Positions 1 through 7,587 of a stretch of DNA of 36,468 nt are shown here, piece by piece (within the stretch, counting starts at the first letter, position 1; each line of letters starts with the position of its first letter). The stretch lies in NCBI GenBank assembly GCA_945901615.1, contig CAMDLI010000012.1:1-36468 (forward strand), in the 5' to 3' direction. The position numbers were made by a program, and so were the translations under genes. This DNA is from Spirosoma fluviale. Lineage in GTDB: Bacteria; Bacteroidota; Bacteroidia; Cytophagales; Cyclobacteriaceae. The notes under the pieces were generated by a model. It made no database searches, was not told where the DNA came from, and saw only the letters and a list, made by a program, of their open reading frames with translations.

Positions 1-809
1 GCTTTTTCGCGCTCGCGGAATTTTGCCATTAAATCCAAACAGACTTTCCCTACTTTTCCAGAGCCTACTTTTCTATCGTCAATCTGTGTAACTGGCAAGA
101 TAATTTTTGTGGTGGCTGAGATAAATGCTTCATCTGCTCCCCAAACTTCTTCCAAAGAAATAGGCCGGATCTGTACCTCGCCTGCTACTGCCAGCAAATG
201 CTTTCGGGTGATCCCCATCAGAATGTGCTGGTTTGGGGTATGAATGACCCCATCCTTCACAATGAAAAAATTACTTCGCGAACTTTCACTCACCATGCCG
301 TCCCAGTGGTACAAGACGTCCTCAGCACCTTGCTCCTTCCACTGCATGCTATGCCAAACGGGCAGCGTATAGTTGGTAGTCTTGATGTCGGCAATGGCCC
401 GAACATATTCTACGCTGAGGAGCTTGACGCCATGCTGGTATTTTTCCTCCGAAGGGAAACTCAGTTCCTCTCCAAACATAAAAAGCGTACCCGTAGAAGG
501 AGAAAAGTGATTTTCGGACACGCCTCCAGTCAAGACCATGCGGATTCCACCTTGCTCCAAGTCATTTTTGGCAATCAACTCCGAAATGATGGTGCGGAGC
601 TCTTCACGAGAATAGGGCAATGGCAAATAGGTTTTTGCTGCTGATGCAATAAATCGATCCAAGTAATCCTCCAAGAACACGGGGCGATACTGCTCAGTAC
701 GGAAAAAATCAAAAATTCCGTAGCCACGAATGACTGCGAGATCGGCAGGATGAAGTCGAGCATCTTGGGTCGGGATGATTTTCCCGTCGGCAAAGCAGAA
801 TGGTTTCAT
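1..809 (-). CDS. Aminotransferase class IV (BCAT/D-amino-acid aminotransferase-like), 3' end cut by window
   Basis: PLP-dependent fold-type IV aminotransferase, cytoplasmic. I translated 269 codons from the ATG at 809, and the frame stays open to base 1, so the C-terminus is missing. The start reads MKPFCFADGK. The likely Schiff-base lysine is K143 in DIKTTNY, close to the position of the lysine in D-alanine aminotransferase. The family motif ESSRSNFF lies at about 175-182, and the late TKIILPVTQI segment fits the family's cofactor-binding region. Family members include branched-chain aminotransferase, D-amino-acid aminotransferase and aminodeoxychorismate lyase, and I cannot choose among them from sequence alone. 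It is transcribed divergently from the small lipoprotein at 918. The fold assignment is firm; the substrate is open. Confidence 0.85.
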   Translation of the reverse strand, partial: MKPFCFADGKIIPTQDARLHPADLAVIRGYGIFDFFRTEQYRPVFLEDYLDRFIASAAKTYLPLPYSREELRTIISELIAKNDLEQGGIRMVLTGGVSENHFSPSTGTLFMFGEELSFPSEEKYQHGVKLLSVEYVRAIADIKTTNYTLPVWHSMQWKEQGAEDVLYHWDGMVSESSRSNFFIVKDGVIHTPNQHILMGITRKHLLAVAGEVQIRPISLEEVWGADEAFISATTKIILPVTQIDDRKVGSGKVGKVCLDLMAKFREREK

Positions 810-917
810 AGCATCAAAGTAAGTAATCAAAATTAGGACTTAAATTCACATCAGCTTCGCCGAAGGCTGTTGTTTCTTGTTTAATTTTAAAAAATAATTA
901 ACCCCAAACTAAATCCA

Positions 918-1340
918 ATGAAACTATTCTCAAGCTTCCTGATCCTACTTTTTTCAATGCTAGTCCTTGCTTGTGCCAATCCATTGATTGAAACAAATAA
1001 AGCAATGAGGGCACAAATTATCGGGGTACACGATGAGGTGATGCCCAAAATAGGGCAACTCATGTCCTTGGAAAAGAAAGCTTTGGCGCAGGCAGACAGC
1101 CTTTTTACGCAGGATAGCACTGCTACTACTGACATTGAGGCCATGAGGTCTCTTGCTGGACAGCTCAATCAGGCCCATGAAGGGATGTTTGTATGGATGC
1201 GGCAGTATTCGCTCGAGGAGGAAGGAAAAACTCCCGAAGAACTCAAAACCTACCTGGATGAGCAGCTGGTGAAAGTCAATCAAGTAAATGCGGACATCAA
1301 AGCCGCCTTGGAGCAGGCAGCTTCAAAGTTAAAAAATTAA
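918..1340 (+). CDS. Small lipoprotein with HDEVMPK and MFVWM motifs, function unknown
   Basis: A 140-residue protein with a lipoprotein signal peptide: hydrophobic residues 4-17, lipobox ending LVLAC, and lipidated C19. The mature part is predicted to be almost all helical, with two patterned helices: H38-D-E-V-M42-P, and A-H87-E-G-M90-F-V-W-M94. The regular pairing of His and Met suggests metal or heme handling in a helical bundle, but this is inference. Similar short lipoproteins with HDE(V/I)MP motifs are familiar to me from Bacteroidota, some carrying the uninformative label 'viral A-type inclusion protein'. It converges with the cytochrome c gene and shares 4 bases with it. The SCO gene lies just beyond, which is compatible with a respiratory or copper role. 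Confidence 0.85.
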   Translation: MKLFSSFLILLFSMLVLACANPLIETNKAMRAQIIGVHDEVMPKIGQLMSLEKKALAQADSLFTQDSTATTDIEAMRSLAGQLNQAHEGMFVWMRQYSLEEEGKTPEELKTYLDEQLVKVNQVNADIKAALEQAASKLKN

Positions 1341-1789
1341 TTTTCTGCGGGTGGGGTTCTCAGATACTGCTCTACTCGAGGAGCATTGATGACCCCTTCC
1401 TTCATATCCCAACTATTGTACAAGTAGGTGGCAATCTGTGCTAGCTCCAGTGGACTCAAGTTGGGATTGGCAGGCATGGCTTGGTTGTAAACTTGTCCAT
1501 TGACTACTATTTCTCCGGCTATTCCATGCTTCATAATCCACACAGTTCGGTGAATGTCGGCCTTGAAGTAATCCGCATCTCGCAGTGGAGGGATAAGTTT
1601 GCCTAGTCCAGTTCCATTTTTTTGGTGGCAGTTGGCGCAGTAATTTTCGTACAACTCCTTTCCGGGGATTGCAAATTGCAGCACTTCGGCATCCGAAATT
1701 TGGGCCAAAGAATTTGCTTCGCTACTTGCTTTGGGAGCACAGGAAGCAATGAGTAGCCCTAGAAAAATCACGATTGCCAGGTGTCTCAT
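1337..1789 (-). CDS. Class I cytochrome c lipoprotein
   Basis: A 150-residue monoheme c-type cytochrome anchored as a lipoprotein (lipobox ending IASC, C17). The heme attachment site is CANCH at 51-55, followed by the usual GTGLGKLIPPLRDADY-like segment, and M105 in QAMPANP is the likely distal ligand. It would carry electrons on the periplasmic side of the membrane. Its start overlaps the stop of the SCO gene by 4 bases (ATGA), so the two are translationally coupled. This suggests a role near the terminal oxidase or in oxidase assembly. Its 3' end overlaps the convergent lipoprotein gene by 4 bases, which leaves no room for a separate terminator. Confidence 0.9.
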   Translation of the reverse strand: MRHLAIVIFLGLLIASCAPKASSEANSLAQISDAEVLQFAIPGKELYENYCANCHQKNGTGLGKLIPPLRDADYFKADIHRTVWIMKHGIAGEIVVNGQVYNQAMPANPNLSPLELAQIATYLYNSWDMKEGVINAPRVEQYLRTPPAEN

Positions 1790-2418
1790 GGCTTGAGTAG
1801 TTTTGGGATATCTGCAAGTAAACGATCTACCTGGTCGGTTTTAGTTCCATCATATACGCCACGGATCCTTCCCTGCTGGTCTACCAGTAAGAAGGCTCCA
1901 CTGTGAAGAAATCCTCCTGGCTCCATGTCATCGGCCATGGTCGTGGTCAAATAGCTGGTTTGGCCAATCTCAAAGATTTTTTCCTGGTCTCCTGTCAAGA
2001 AATTCCAAGTAGCCGCATCTGGCACGCCTAGTTTCTCCGCATAATCCTTAAGCACGGCTTGCGTATCGTGGCTAGGGTCGATGCTATGACTTAGGATTCG
2101 GAAATTGGGGTTTCCCTTAAACTGCTCGTACACCCGAAGCATTTCTTTTTTCATGACTGGGCAGATGGTAGGGCAGCTGGTAAAAAAGAAATCGGCCACA
2201 TAGATTTTGCCCGCCATATCTTCCTTTCGGATGGTGTCGCCTACTTGATTAACGAAAGCAAAGTCTGCAATGCTATGGTATACCGTATCTTGGTTGTCGT
2301 CTACATAGCGTTCTCCAAGGATGGGCAGTTCAGCCGTTTCACTCGTTTTTTCGGAAGGAGAGCTACAAGAAATAGCCAAGACTACCGGAAGGAGAAGGAA
2401 GAGGAGCGAGTTTTTCAT
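1786..2418 (-). CDS. SCO1/SenC family copper chaperone-like thioredoxin-fold lipoprotein
   Basis: A 210-residue SCO family protein, which in characterised members delivers or reduces copper for the CuA centre of cytochrome oxidase. A lipoprotein signal ends at C18. The copper-binding motif CPTIC is at 82-86 and the conserved His is H172 in GFLHSG, so all three ligands are present. The thioredoxin-fold segments FRILSHSIDP and GAFLLVDQQG are clear. It lies 5 bases downstream of the hemJ-like gene and is coupled by a 4-base overlap to the cytochrome c gene, so the three form one operon. The family is certain; which oxidase it serves is not visible here. Confidence 0.93.
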   Translation of the reverse strand: MKNSLLFLLLPVVLAISCSSPSEKTSETAELPILGERYVDDNQDTVYHSIADFAFVNQVGDTIRKEDMAGKIYVADFFFTSCPTICPVMKKEMLRVYEQFKGNPNFRILSHSIDPSHDTQAVLKDYAEKLGVPDAATWNFLTGDQEKIFEIGQTSYLTTTMADDMEPGGFLHSGAFLLVDQQGRIRGVYDGTKTDQVDRLLADIPKLLKP

Positions 2419-2423
2419 GGAGC

Positions 2424-2963
2424 TTATTGGGTTCTATATTTTTTATACAGCTTGATGGCAAGTAGCAGCACGAGGGATAAACCTACCAAGCCCAACATCC
2501 CCCAAACCATACTCATGGTGTTTTTGAGAACGATGAGAAAGACGATGGCAAAGAGCAGCAGCGTGGACAGTTCGTTCCATAAACGCAGTTGGGTGGAAGT
2601 CCACCGCGCCTTGCCTGCTTGCAGCTCTTGAAATAGCACTTGACTGTAGCCGTGGTATACGTAGAGTAGGAAGACAAAGATCAATTTGGCCTGCATAAAT
2701 TCCTGTTGAAGGTATCCCCAGCGGTAGGTAAGTACCCAAAAACCAAAAATTAGGGTGAGCACTGCCGATGGCCAGGTGATGATGTACCATAACCTGTGCG
2801 CCATCAAATCGAGCTGTGGTTTGAGTATTTGTCGCTCTTGTTCGGATTTTTCGAGGGCTTCGGTTTGGTAAATAAATAGGCGCACAATGTAAAAAAGGCC
2901 TGCAAACCAGGTGACAATAAAAATCAGGTGCAGTGCCTTGACGTATTCGAATCCCATTGTCAA
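2424..2963 (-). CDS. hemJ: HemJ-type protoporphyrinogen IX oxidase (CopD-family membrane protein)
   Basis: A 179-residue integral membrane protein with four to five hydrophobic spans (about 8-30, 58-80, 91-107, 128-147, 150-172). HemJ oxidises protoporphyrinogen IX to protoporphyrin IX late in heme synthesis. The N-terminal block KALHLIFIVTWFAGL with H12, and the later AKLIFVFLLYVYH block with K93, match the conserved His and Lys of the HemJ family. The general CopD superfamily label is the alternative. It is the first gene of an operon with the SCO and cytochrome c genes, and all three serve respiratory heme/copper enzymes. The start could instead be the second Met, two codons later. Confidence 0.8.
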   Translation of the reverse strand: MTMGFEYVKALHLIFIVTWFAGLFYIVRLFIYQTEALEKSEQERQILKPQLDLMAHRLWYIITWPSAVLTLIFGFWVLTYRWGYLQQEFMQAKLIFVFLLYVYHGYSQVLFQELQAGKARWTSTQLRLWNELSTLLLFAIVFLIVLKNTMSMVWGMLGLVGLSLVLLLAIKLYKKYRTQ

Positions 2964-3012
2964 AATTTTAGGCTAAATTAAGGGCTTCAGCCTACAAACC
3001 CGCGATAAATTT

Positions 3013-3417
3013 TTGAAAAGACCATCGACCCTCCTTATTCTACTTGGCATCGCCGTACTTTTAGTTGTTGGGCTGATTGTGACCGAAAGTTTTTCCGAAG
3101 AGGGAATTGCTGCCTACCAAGACCAGTTTGAGGAAGTAGGTTACTACAGGAATGAGAACAATACCGGGCCCGTGCTGCGGATCTATGCCTTTCGAACCCA
3201 AGTGGAGGATCCAGAAGTATTGAAATCCTTTGCGGACTTACTTCCACACACCAAGTACGGTCGAACGCTGGTGTTTTTTGTGCATGAATCTGTGAAGGCT
3301 CCAGTGGTACTCTCTCCAGAAAGTCCGCATTTTCCTGCATCCTTGAGCCCTTCCATTTTTGCGAAGTATGAAAAAACGCCGATGGGGGAACAACAACTTG
3401 AATTGGTCAATCCATGA
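3013..3417 (+). CDS. Small single-span membrane protein, unknown function, TTG start
   Basis: A 134-residue protein that I do not recognise. It begins with a short basic stretch (MKRPS) and a hydrophobic segment at about 6-24 with no lipobox or clear cleavage site, so it is probably anchored by its N-terminus with the rest outside the cytoplasm. No ATG is available before the hydrophobic segment. An in-frame stop lies at 2974-2976 and the first usable initiation codon is TTG at 3013, which keeps the membrane segment intact. The gene overlaps meaB by 4 bases (ATGA), so it is co-translated with a propionate-pathway GTPase, although nothing in its sequence links it to that pathway. Confidence 0.75.
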   Translation: MKRPSTLLILLGIAVLLVVGLIVTESFSEEGIAAYQDQFEEVGYYRNENNTGPVLRIYAFRTQVEDPEVLKSFADLLPHTKYGRTLVFFVHESVKAPVVLSPESPHFPASLSPSIFAKYEKTPMGEQQLELVNP

Positions 3418-4406
3418 GAACTAGACAATCGCTAGCAGAATTCAAAGCCGGTATTTTGGCCGGAGATCGGGTAATCCTTGCGCAGGCCATTACCCTAGTG
3501 GAGAGTGGTCTCTCTGCCGATCAAGAATTGGCAACCGCCCTTATTCAAGAGCTGTTGCCGCATACGGGAAATTCCTTCCGGATTGGGGTCACAGGTGTGC
3601 CCGGTGTGGGGAAAAGTAGTTTTATTGAAGTGTTTGGAGAGCGACTTTTAGATGCGGGCAAAAAAGTGGCCGTGTTGGCAGTGGATCCCAGTAGCTCCCT
3701 ATCGAAAGGTAGTATCCTAGGGGACAAAACGCGAATGGAACGTCTGGCTTTAGATAAGCGTGCATTTATCCGACCTAGTCCTTCGAGTAGCACCTTGGGC
3801 GGGGTGGCAGGAAAAACCCGGGAAGCAATCCTACTCTGCGAAGCTGCTGGCTTTGACTTGATTTTGGTAGAGACCGTAGGGGTTGGACAAAGTGAAACAG
3901 CCGTGAAAAGCATGGTTGACTTTTTTCTTTTGCTGCTACTTGCTGGGGCAGGGGATGAACTGCAGGGGATTAAAAAGGGGATTGTGGAGATGGCCGATGG
4001 CTTCTTGATTCATAAAGCCGATGGGGATAATTTGGAGTTGGCGGCTCAAGCCAAGGTAGCCTATCAGAATGCAGTGCACCTTATTCCTCCAAGCGAAAAA
4101 GGTTGGGCTCCCAAAATTCTGTTGGCATCCTCAGTGACTGGGATGGGCATGCAGGACCTGGCCGAGGAATTGACTTCCTACCAACAACAGATGAAGGGCT
4201 CAGGGTTTTGGGAAAAAAATCGAGGATCGCAGCGACTTACCTGGTTAGAAGACCAAATTCAAGAACTTCTAGGCAGGGCTTTTTTGAAACATACCGCTGT
4301 GAAGGAGACCTTGGAACGAGAAAAGCCATCGGTGCAATCGGGCTTGCTTAGCCCGAGAATGCTCGCACATCAGGTATTGGATCTGTTCTTAAATTCGAAG
4401 AAGTAG
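3414..4406 (+). CDS. meaB: MeaB-type GTPase, methylmalonyl-CoA mutase chaperone
   Basis: A 330-residue G3E-family GTPase. MeaB/ArgK proteins load and protect the adenosylcobalamin cofactor of methylmalonyl-CoA mutase. Walker A is GVPGVGKS at 61-68, followed by VLAVDPSS with the family's DPSS signature, GDKTRM, RPSPSSSTLGGV and ETVGVGQSE, all typical of MeaB. The ORF is of normal length, including the C-terminal dimerisation part. The gene shares 4 bases with the preceding small membrane protein. Its partner genes mutA and mutB lie about 1.8 kb away on the other side of dnaA, in the same orientation. Confidence 0.95.
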   Translation: MRTRQSLAEFKAGILAGDRVILAQAITLVESGLSADQELATALIQELLPHTGNSFRIGVTGVPGVGKSSFIEVFGERLLDAGKKVAVLAVDPSSSLSKGSILGDKTRMERLALDKRAFIRPSPSSSTLGGVAGKTREAILLCEAAGFDLILVETVGVGQSETAVKSMVDFFLLLLLAGAGDELQGIKKGIVEMADGFLIHKADGDNLELAAQAKVAYQNAVHLIPPSEKGWAPKILLASSVTGMGMQDLAEELTSYQQQMKGSGFWEKNRGSQRLTWLEDQIQELLGRAFLKHTAVKETLEREKPSVQSGLLSPRMLAHQVLDLFLNSKK

Positions 4407-4431
4407 GCTGGCAAAAAGAAGGATGCTAGGC

Positions 4432-5850
4432 TCAGTAAGAGCGCATCTTGAATTTCTTTTTCAGTTCATTGACCGCGTTGCGGAAGCTGGTATCCGTTTC
4501 CATGATGTCATTGACCGTTTGGATAGCATGGATCACGGTGCTGTGGTCACGGCCTCCAAAATGGTAGCCAATGGATTTCAAGGAATGGTTGGTGAAATCT
4601 TTGCAAAAATACATGGCCACTTGTCGGGCAATCACGATTTCTTTTTTTCTGGTTTTGTCCTTTAGCTCGTCTACTTGGATGCCGTAGTAATCCGCAACAG
4701 CCTTTTGGATAAAATCAACTCCTACCTCGGTTTCAATGTCCTTGATGAAATTTTTGATGATGGATTTTGCGAGCTCAAGGCTGACCTCCACCCGGTTGAG
4801 GGAAGCATGGGCGATCAGCGAGATCAAAATACCTTCCAATTCTCGCACATTGGTGTCGACGGTGTAGGCTAGGTATTCGATTACCGTATCCGGGATATTT
4901 ATCCCTTCTGACTCCATTTTACGACGGATGATGGCCACACGAGTTTCAAAATCTGGCATCTGAAGATCGGCCGTCAGCCCCCACTTAAATCGAGATAGCA
5001 GTCGCTCTTCCAGCCCTTTGAGGTCCCTTGGAGGACAGTCGGAGGTCATGATGATCTGCTTTTTATTTTGGTGGAGGTGGTTAAAAATATGGAAGAACAT
5101 CTCCTGCGTTCTGTCCTTACCTGCCAAAAACTGGATGTCATCGATGATCAAGACATCCACCTGCATGTAAAAATTGGTGAAGTTCTTCACGTTGCCATCC
5201 TTGATGGAATCCATGAATTGGTTCACAAACTTTTCGGAAGACACGTAGAGCACAAATTTTTCTCCCGGTCCATTTTTGATTTCGTTGCCAATGGCTTGTA
5301 CCAAGTGCGTTTTTCCCAAGCCAACTCCTCCATAGACCATCAAAGGATTGAAGGAGGTAATGCCTGGTTTGCTTGCTACTGCAAAACCTGCAGATCGAGC
5401 CAATCGGTTGCAATCCCCTTCGATGTAACTGATAAAGGTATAGGTTGGATTTAGGTTGCTTTGTGTCAGCAGTCCTGCATCCAAAGATTGCATTTCAAAA
5501 GGAGTTTTTACCTCTTGGTTAGTTGTGCCAGGCTTTTTGTTGCTTGCGTTTCCCTGCGGAAAAGAAACCACGTAAGGCTGATTGCTTGGGTTGCCCTTAT
5601 CTACTACCACTGCGTATTCAAGTCTGCCAGCAGCACCCAAAGTATTTTTGATGGCTAACTTCAGTTCTTCCACGTAATTGTCCTCGAGCCACTCGTAGAA
5701 AAATTGACTAGGAACCTGGATGGTCAGTGTGGATCCCTCAAGCTTTACTGGTAGAATGGGCTTAAACCAGGTGGAATAGCTCTGCTCATTGACGTGTTGT
5801 TCGATCACACGCAAGCATTCACTCCATACAGCATTGGCTTCTGAACTCAT
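4432..5850 (-). CDS. dnaA: Chromosomal replication initiator DnaA
   Basis: A 472-residue DnaA with all four domains. Domain I (about 1-85) has the WSECLRVIEQHV and STWFKPI segments for DnaB/regulator contact. A linker covers about 90-130. The AAA+ domain has Walker A GGVGLGKT at 174-181 and Walker B VLIIDDIQFL. The C-terminal DNA-binding domain has the signature GGRDHSTVIHA, which contacts the DnaA box. It is isolated: no dnaN or recF follows. It is convergent with meaB and divergent from mutA. A perfect DnaA box lies 57 bases upstream of its start codon, suggesting autoregulation. Confidence 0.98.
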   Translation of the reverse strand: MSSEANAVWSECLRVIEQHVNEQSYSTWFKPILPVKLEGSTLTIQVPSQFFYEWLEDNYVEELKLAIKNTLGAAGRLEYAVVVDKGNPSNQPYVVSFPQGNASNKKPGTTNQEVKTPFEMQSLDAGLLTQSNLNPTYTFISYIEGDCNRLARSAGFAVASKPGITSFNPLMVYGGVGLGKTHLVQAIGNEIKNGPGEKFVLYVSSEKFVNQFMDSIKDGNVKNFTNFYMQVDVLIIDDIQFLAGKDRTQEMFFHIFNHLHQNKKQIIMTSDCPPRDLKGLEERLLSRFKWGLTADLQMPDFETRVAIIRRKMESEGINIPDTVIEYLAYTVDTNVRELEGILISLIAHASLNRVEVSLELAKSIIKNFIKDIETEVGVDFIQKAVADYYGIQVDELKDKTRKKEIVIARQVAMYFCKDFTNHSLKSIGYHFGGRDHSTVIHAIQTVNDIMETDTSFRNAVNELKKKFKMRSY

Positions 5851-5875
5851 TCTGAAGATATAGGATTCACACTCA

Positions 5876-5890
5876 TGTCAAAAGTTGACA
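5876..5890. promoter_or_regulatory. Perfect inverted repeat TGTCAA-AAG-TTGACA upstream of dnaA
   Basis: Six-base arms with a three-base spacer form a perfect dyad 25 bases upstream of the dnaA start codon. The position suits an operator overlapping the promoter or leader of dnaA. No cognate regulator can be named from the sequence. Confidence 0.45.
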
Positions 5891-5906
5891 AAGGGGGGTA
5901 CAAAAA

Positions 5907-5915
5907 TGTGGATAA
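5907..5915 (-). promoter_or_regulatory. DnaA box (TTATCCACA on the minus strand)
   Basis: The nine bases read TTATCCACA on the minus strand, identical to the consensus high-affinity DnaA box. The box lies 57 bases upstream of dnaA, in the same orientation as the gene. DnaA binding here would be expected to repress dnaA. No second perfect copy was found in the gap. Confidence 0.75.
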
Positions 5916-6103
5916 TTAACTAAAATAAAAAATCCGAGACACAGGGATTCCTTTTTTTTAACCATTTTCTATGCAGCTTGAATTTGGCTATTCCAATAAT
6001 CGGCAAAAATTTAAGATTTATATTCTTGAAATAGAGTCCTAAAAAGATTGAGTTTATGTTCCAATGCCAATGAAAGTTTCGTGATTGAGTATTTGGATGT
6101 CTG

Positions 6104-6157
6104 TTGACTTGGATACACTGTATTTCTTTCCCGCCTTTCGGAGCAAATTGACTTGGA
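6104..6157 (+). repeat. Two direct copies of TTGACTTGGA, 44 bp apart, upstream of mutA
   Basis: Identical ten-base words lie at 6104-6113 and 6148-6157. The centre-to-centre distance of 44 bp is about four helical turns, so both copies face the same side of the DNA. They sit just upstream of the mutA promoter candidate and could be activator sites. Confidence 0.4.
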
Positions 6158-6162
6158 ATGGT

Positions 6163-6170
6163 TAATTTTG
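6163..6170 (+). promoter_or_regulatory. Candidate Bacteroidota -7 element (TAATTTTG) for mutAB
   Basis: The bases match the Bacteroidota -7 consensus TAnnTTTG exactly, 28 bases before the mutA ATG. No good -33 TTTG is seen at the usual spacing, so an activator or a weak promoter is likely. Confidence 0.35.
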
Positions 6171-6198
6171 GTCTTTCGCTTTTTCAATTCTAATTTTT

Positions 6199-7587
6199 AT
6201 GGAGCAGAATTTATTTTCAGAATTCCCCGATACCACCAAGAAAGACTGGTTGCGGCAAGCTACGGCAGACCTCAAGGGTAAGGGAGAGGCCCAAGATTTG
6301 GGGAGCAGGCTTTGGGATACAATTCCCCTTCAGCCCCTGTATGCCCTTGAAGATCTTGTAAATCCTGTAAAGCAGCGTCGGTTTCATGCCCCATCCGAAT
6401 TTCCAGGCATGCCTCCACGCCTCTGGACCAATGTGGTCACCGTGTTGCCAAACGATACCAACGCGGATATTCTGCTTTCTTTAGAAAATGGGGCGGAGGG
6501 CTTGGTTTTGCCACTTCATGGAACTGAAGATCTTCAGGAACTTTTGGAGGGGGTGATGCCCCAGTACATTTCGATTTATTTGCTTCCCTTGGGAAATCCT
6601 ATTTCTGCCTTCCAACTTTTCCAGGACTGGGTGGATCAGATAGGAGCTGATGCATCGGCTCTACAAGGAGGGATGTTATGGAGTCCTGCAGACCAAGTCT
6701 TTGACCATCAACAAGACCTTGGGCTGGGGGTCGAACTTCTAGAAGAGCTGCTCGAACTGACCGAGGGCTATCCCAACTTTAAGGCATTTTGCATCAAAAC
6801 TTCCCGCTACACCGAGTCTGGGTCACACCCTTTGGATGCCCTCACTTTCGGTTTGGGGGAGTTGGTTGAGATTTTAGATCGGGTGTCAGTTGCACCTACC
6901 TTGGTTTTTGACAAGCTGTTTTTGGAAGCGGCGGTAGGGGAGCACCATTTTGGAGAGGTAGCTCGACAGCTCGCTTTTCGACAGTTGGTTCAGAATTTAG
7001 CCTTGCTCTATCAGGTGGAGGTGGAGGCGCAGGAACTTGTCCTTTTTTGCCAAACAGCTCACTGGTCGCAATCCGTATTGGATGCCCACACGAATACGAT
7101 TCGCCAAACCTACCAAGCACTATCGGCGGTATTGGGCGGTGCCAATGTGCTTTGGGTGAGGCCTTTGGAGGAAGAGCATGCCAGCACACAAGAGCGTCGC
7201 ATCGCTCGAAATGTGTCTGCTATTTTGAAAGAAGAAGCCTATTTGGATAAAGTTCAAGACCCTGCTGCGGGTTCTTACTTTTTGGAAAATTTGGTGAGCG
7301 ACCTTGTTCAAGAAACGCAAACTGCCTTGACCCAGCTCGAGCAGGAAGGAGGCTGGTGGAAAGCCTGTCAATCCGGAAAGTTACAGGATCGAGTGAAGGC
7401 GCACCGTGCCAAGATCCAAGGAGAGCTCTTGGATAAAACTCAGGTGAAGGTGGGGGCCAATGCCTACGCTGCGCCTGCATCCTTGAGTTACAACAAACCG
7501 GTACCTCCCTTTGAGGAAGCGGCAAATGAATTAAAGCCCACTCGGGCTACCTATTTAGTTGAAAGTGTAACCCTCGATTCCCTATGA
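6199..7587 (+). CDS. mutA: Methylmalonyl-CoA mutase small (beta) subunit
   Basis: A 462-residue homologue of the mutase large subunit that forms the non-catalytic partner in the heterodimeric enzyme converting succinyl-CoA and (R)-methylmalonyl-CoA. The N-terminal part ([13 protein letters not shown], then [10 protein letters not shown]) and the barrel end ([31 protein letters not shown]) are characteristic. It ends just after the barrel and lacks the C-terminal cobalamin-binding domain, so it is shorter than long-form beta subunits such as that of Propionibacterium. The stop overlaps the mutB start by 4 bases (ATGA). It is divergent from dnaA. Confidence 0.93.
   Translation: MEQNLFSEFPDTTKKDWLRQATADLKGKGEAQDLGSRLWDTIPLQPLYALEDLVNPVKQRRFHAPSEFPGMPPRLWTNVVTVLPNDTNADILLSLENGAEGLVLPLHGTEDLQELLEGVMPQYISIYLLPLGNPISAFQLFQDWVDQIGADASALQGGMLWSPADQVFDHQQDLGLGVELLEELLELTEGYPNFKAFCIKTSRYTESGSHPLDALTFGLGELVEILDRVSVAPTLVFDKLFLEAAVGEHHFGEVARQLAFRQLVQNLALLYQVEVEAQELVLFCQTAHWSQSVLDAHTNTIRQTYQALSAVLGGANVLWVRPLEEEHASTQERRIARNVSAILKEEAYLDKVQDPAAGSYFLENLVSDLVQETQTALTQLEQEGGWWKACQSGKLQDRVKAHRAKIQGELLDKTQVKVGANAYAAPASLSYNKPVPPFEEAANELKPTRATYLVESVTLDSL

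Larger units (their letters stand above)
5851..6198. other. 348-bp intergenic region between divergent dnaA and mutA
   Basis: No ORF is supported here. The region is AT-rich in its middle part (about 5915-6060). Reading from the dnaA side it holds a perfect 15-base inverted repeat (5876-5890), one perfect DnaA box (5907-5915), two copies of TTGACTTGGA 44 bases apart (6104 and 6148), and a TAnnTTTG promoter candidate before mutA (6163-6170). I found only the single DnaA box, so this supports transcriptional autoregulation of dnaA better than an origin of replication, though an origin cannot be excluded by eye. Confidence 0.7.

Noticed and set aside
849-867. Hairpin CAGCTTCG/CGAAGGCTG between divergent genes
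   Set aside because: The pairing is imperfect and lacks a T-run. Both flanking genes diverge, so no terminator is expected there.
5851-6198. Origin of replication next to dnaA
   Set aside because: Only one perfect DnaA box was found by eye, and usual origin neighbours are absent. Autoregulation explains the box. GC skew would decide.
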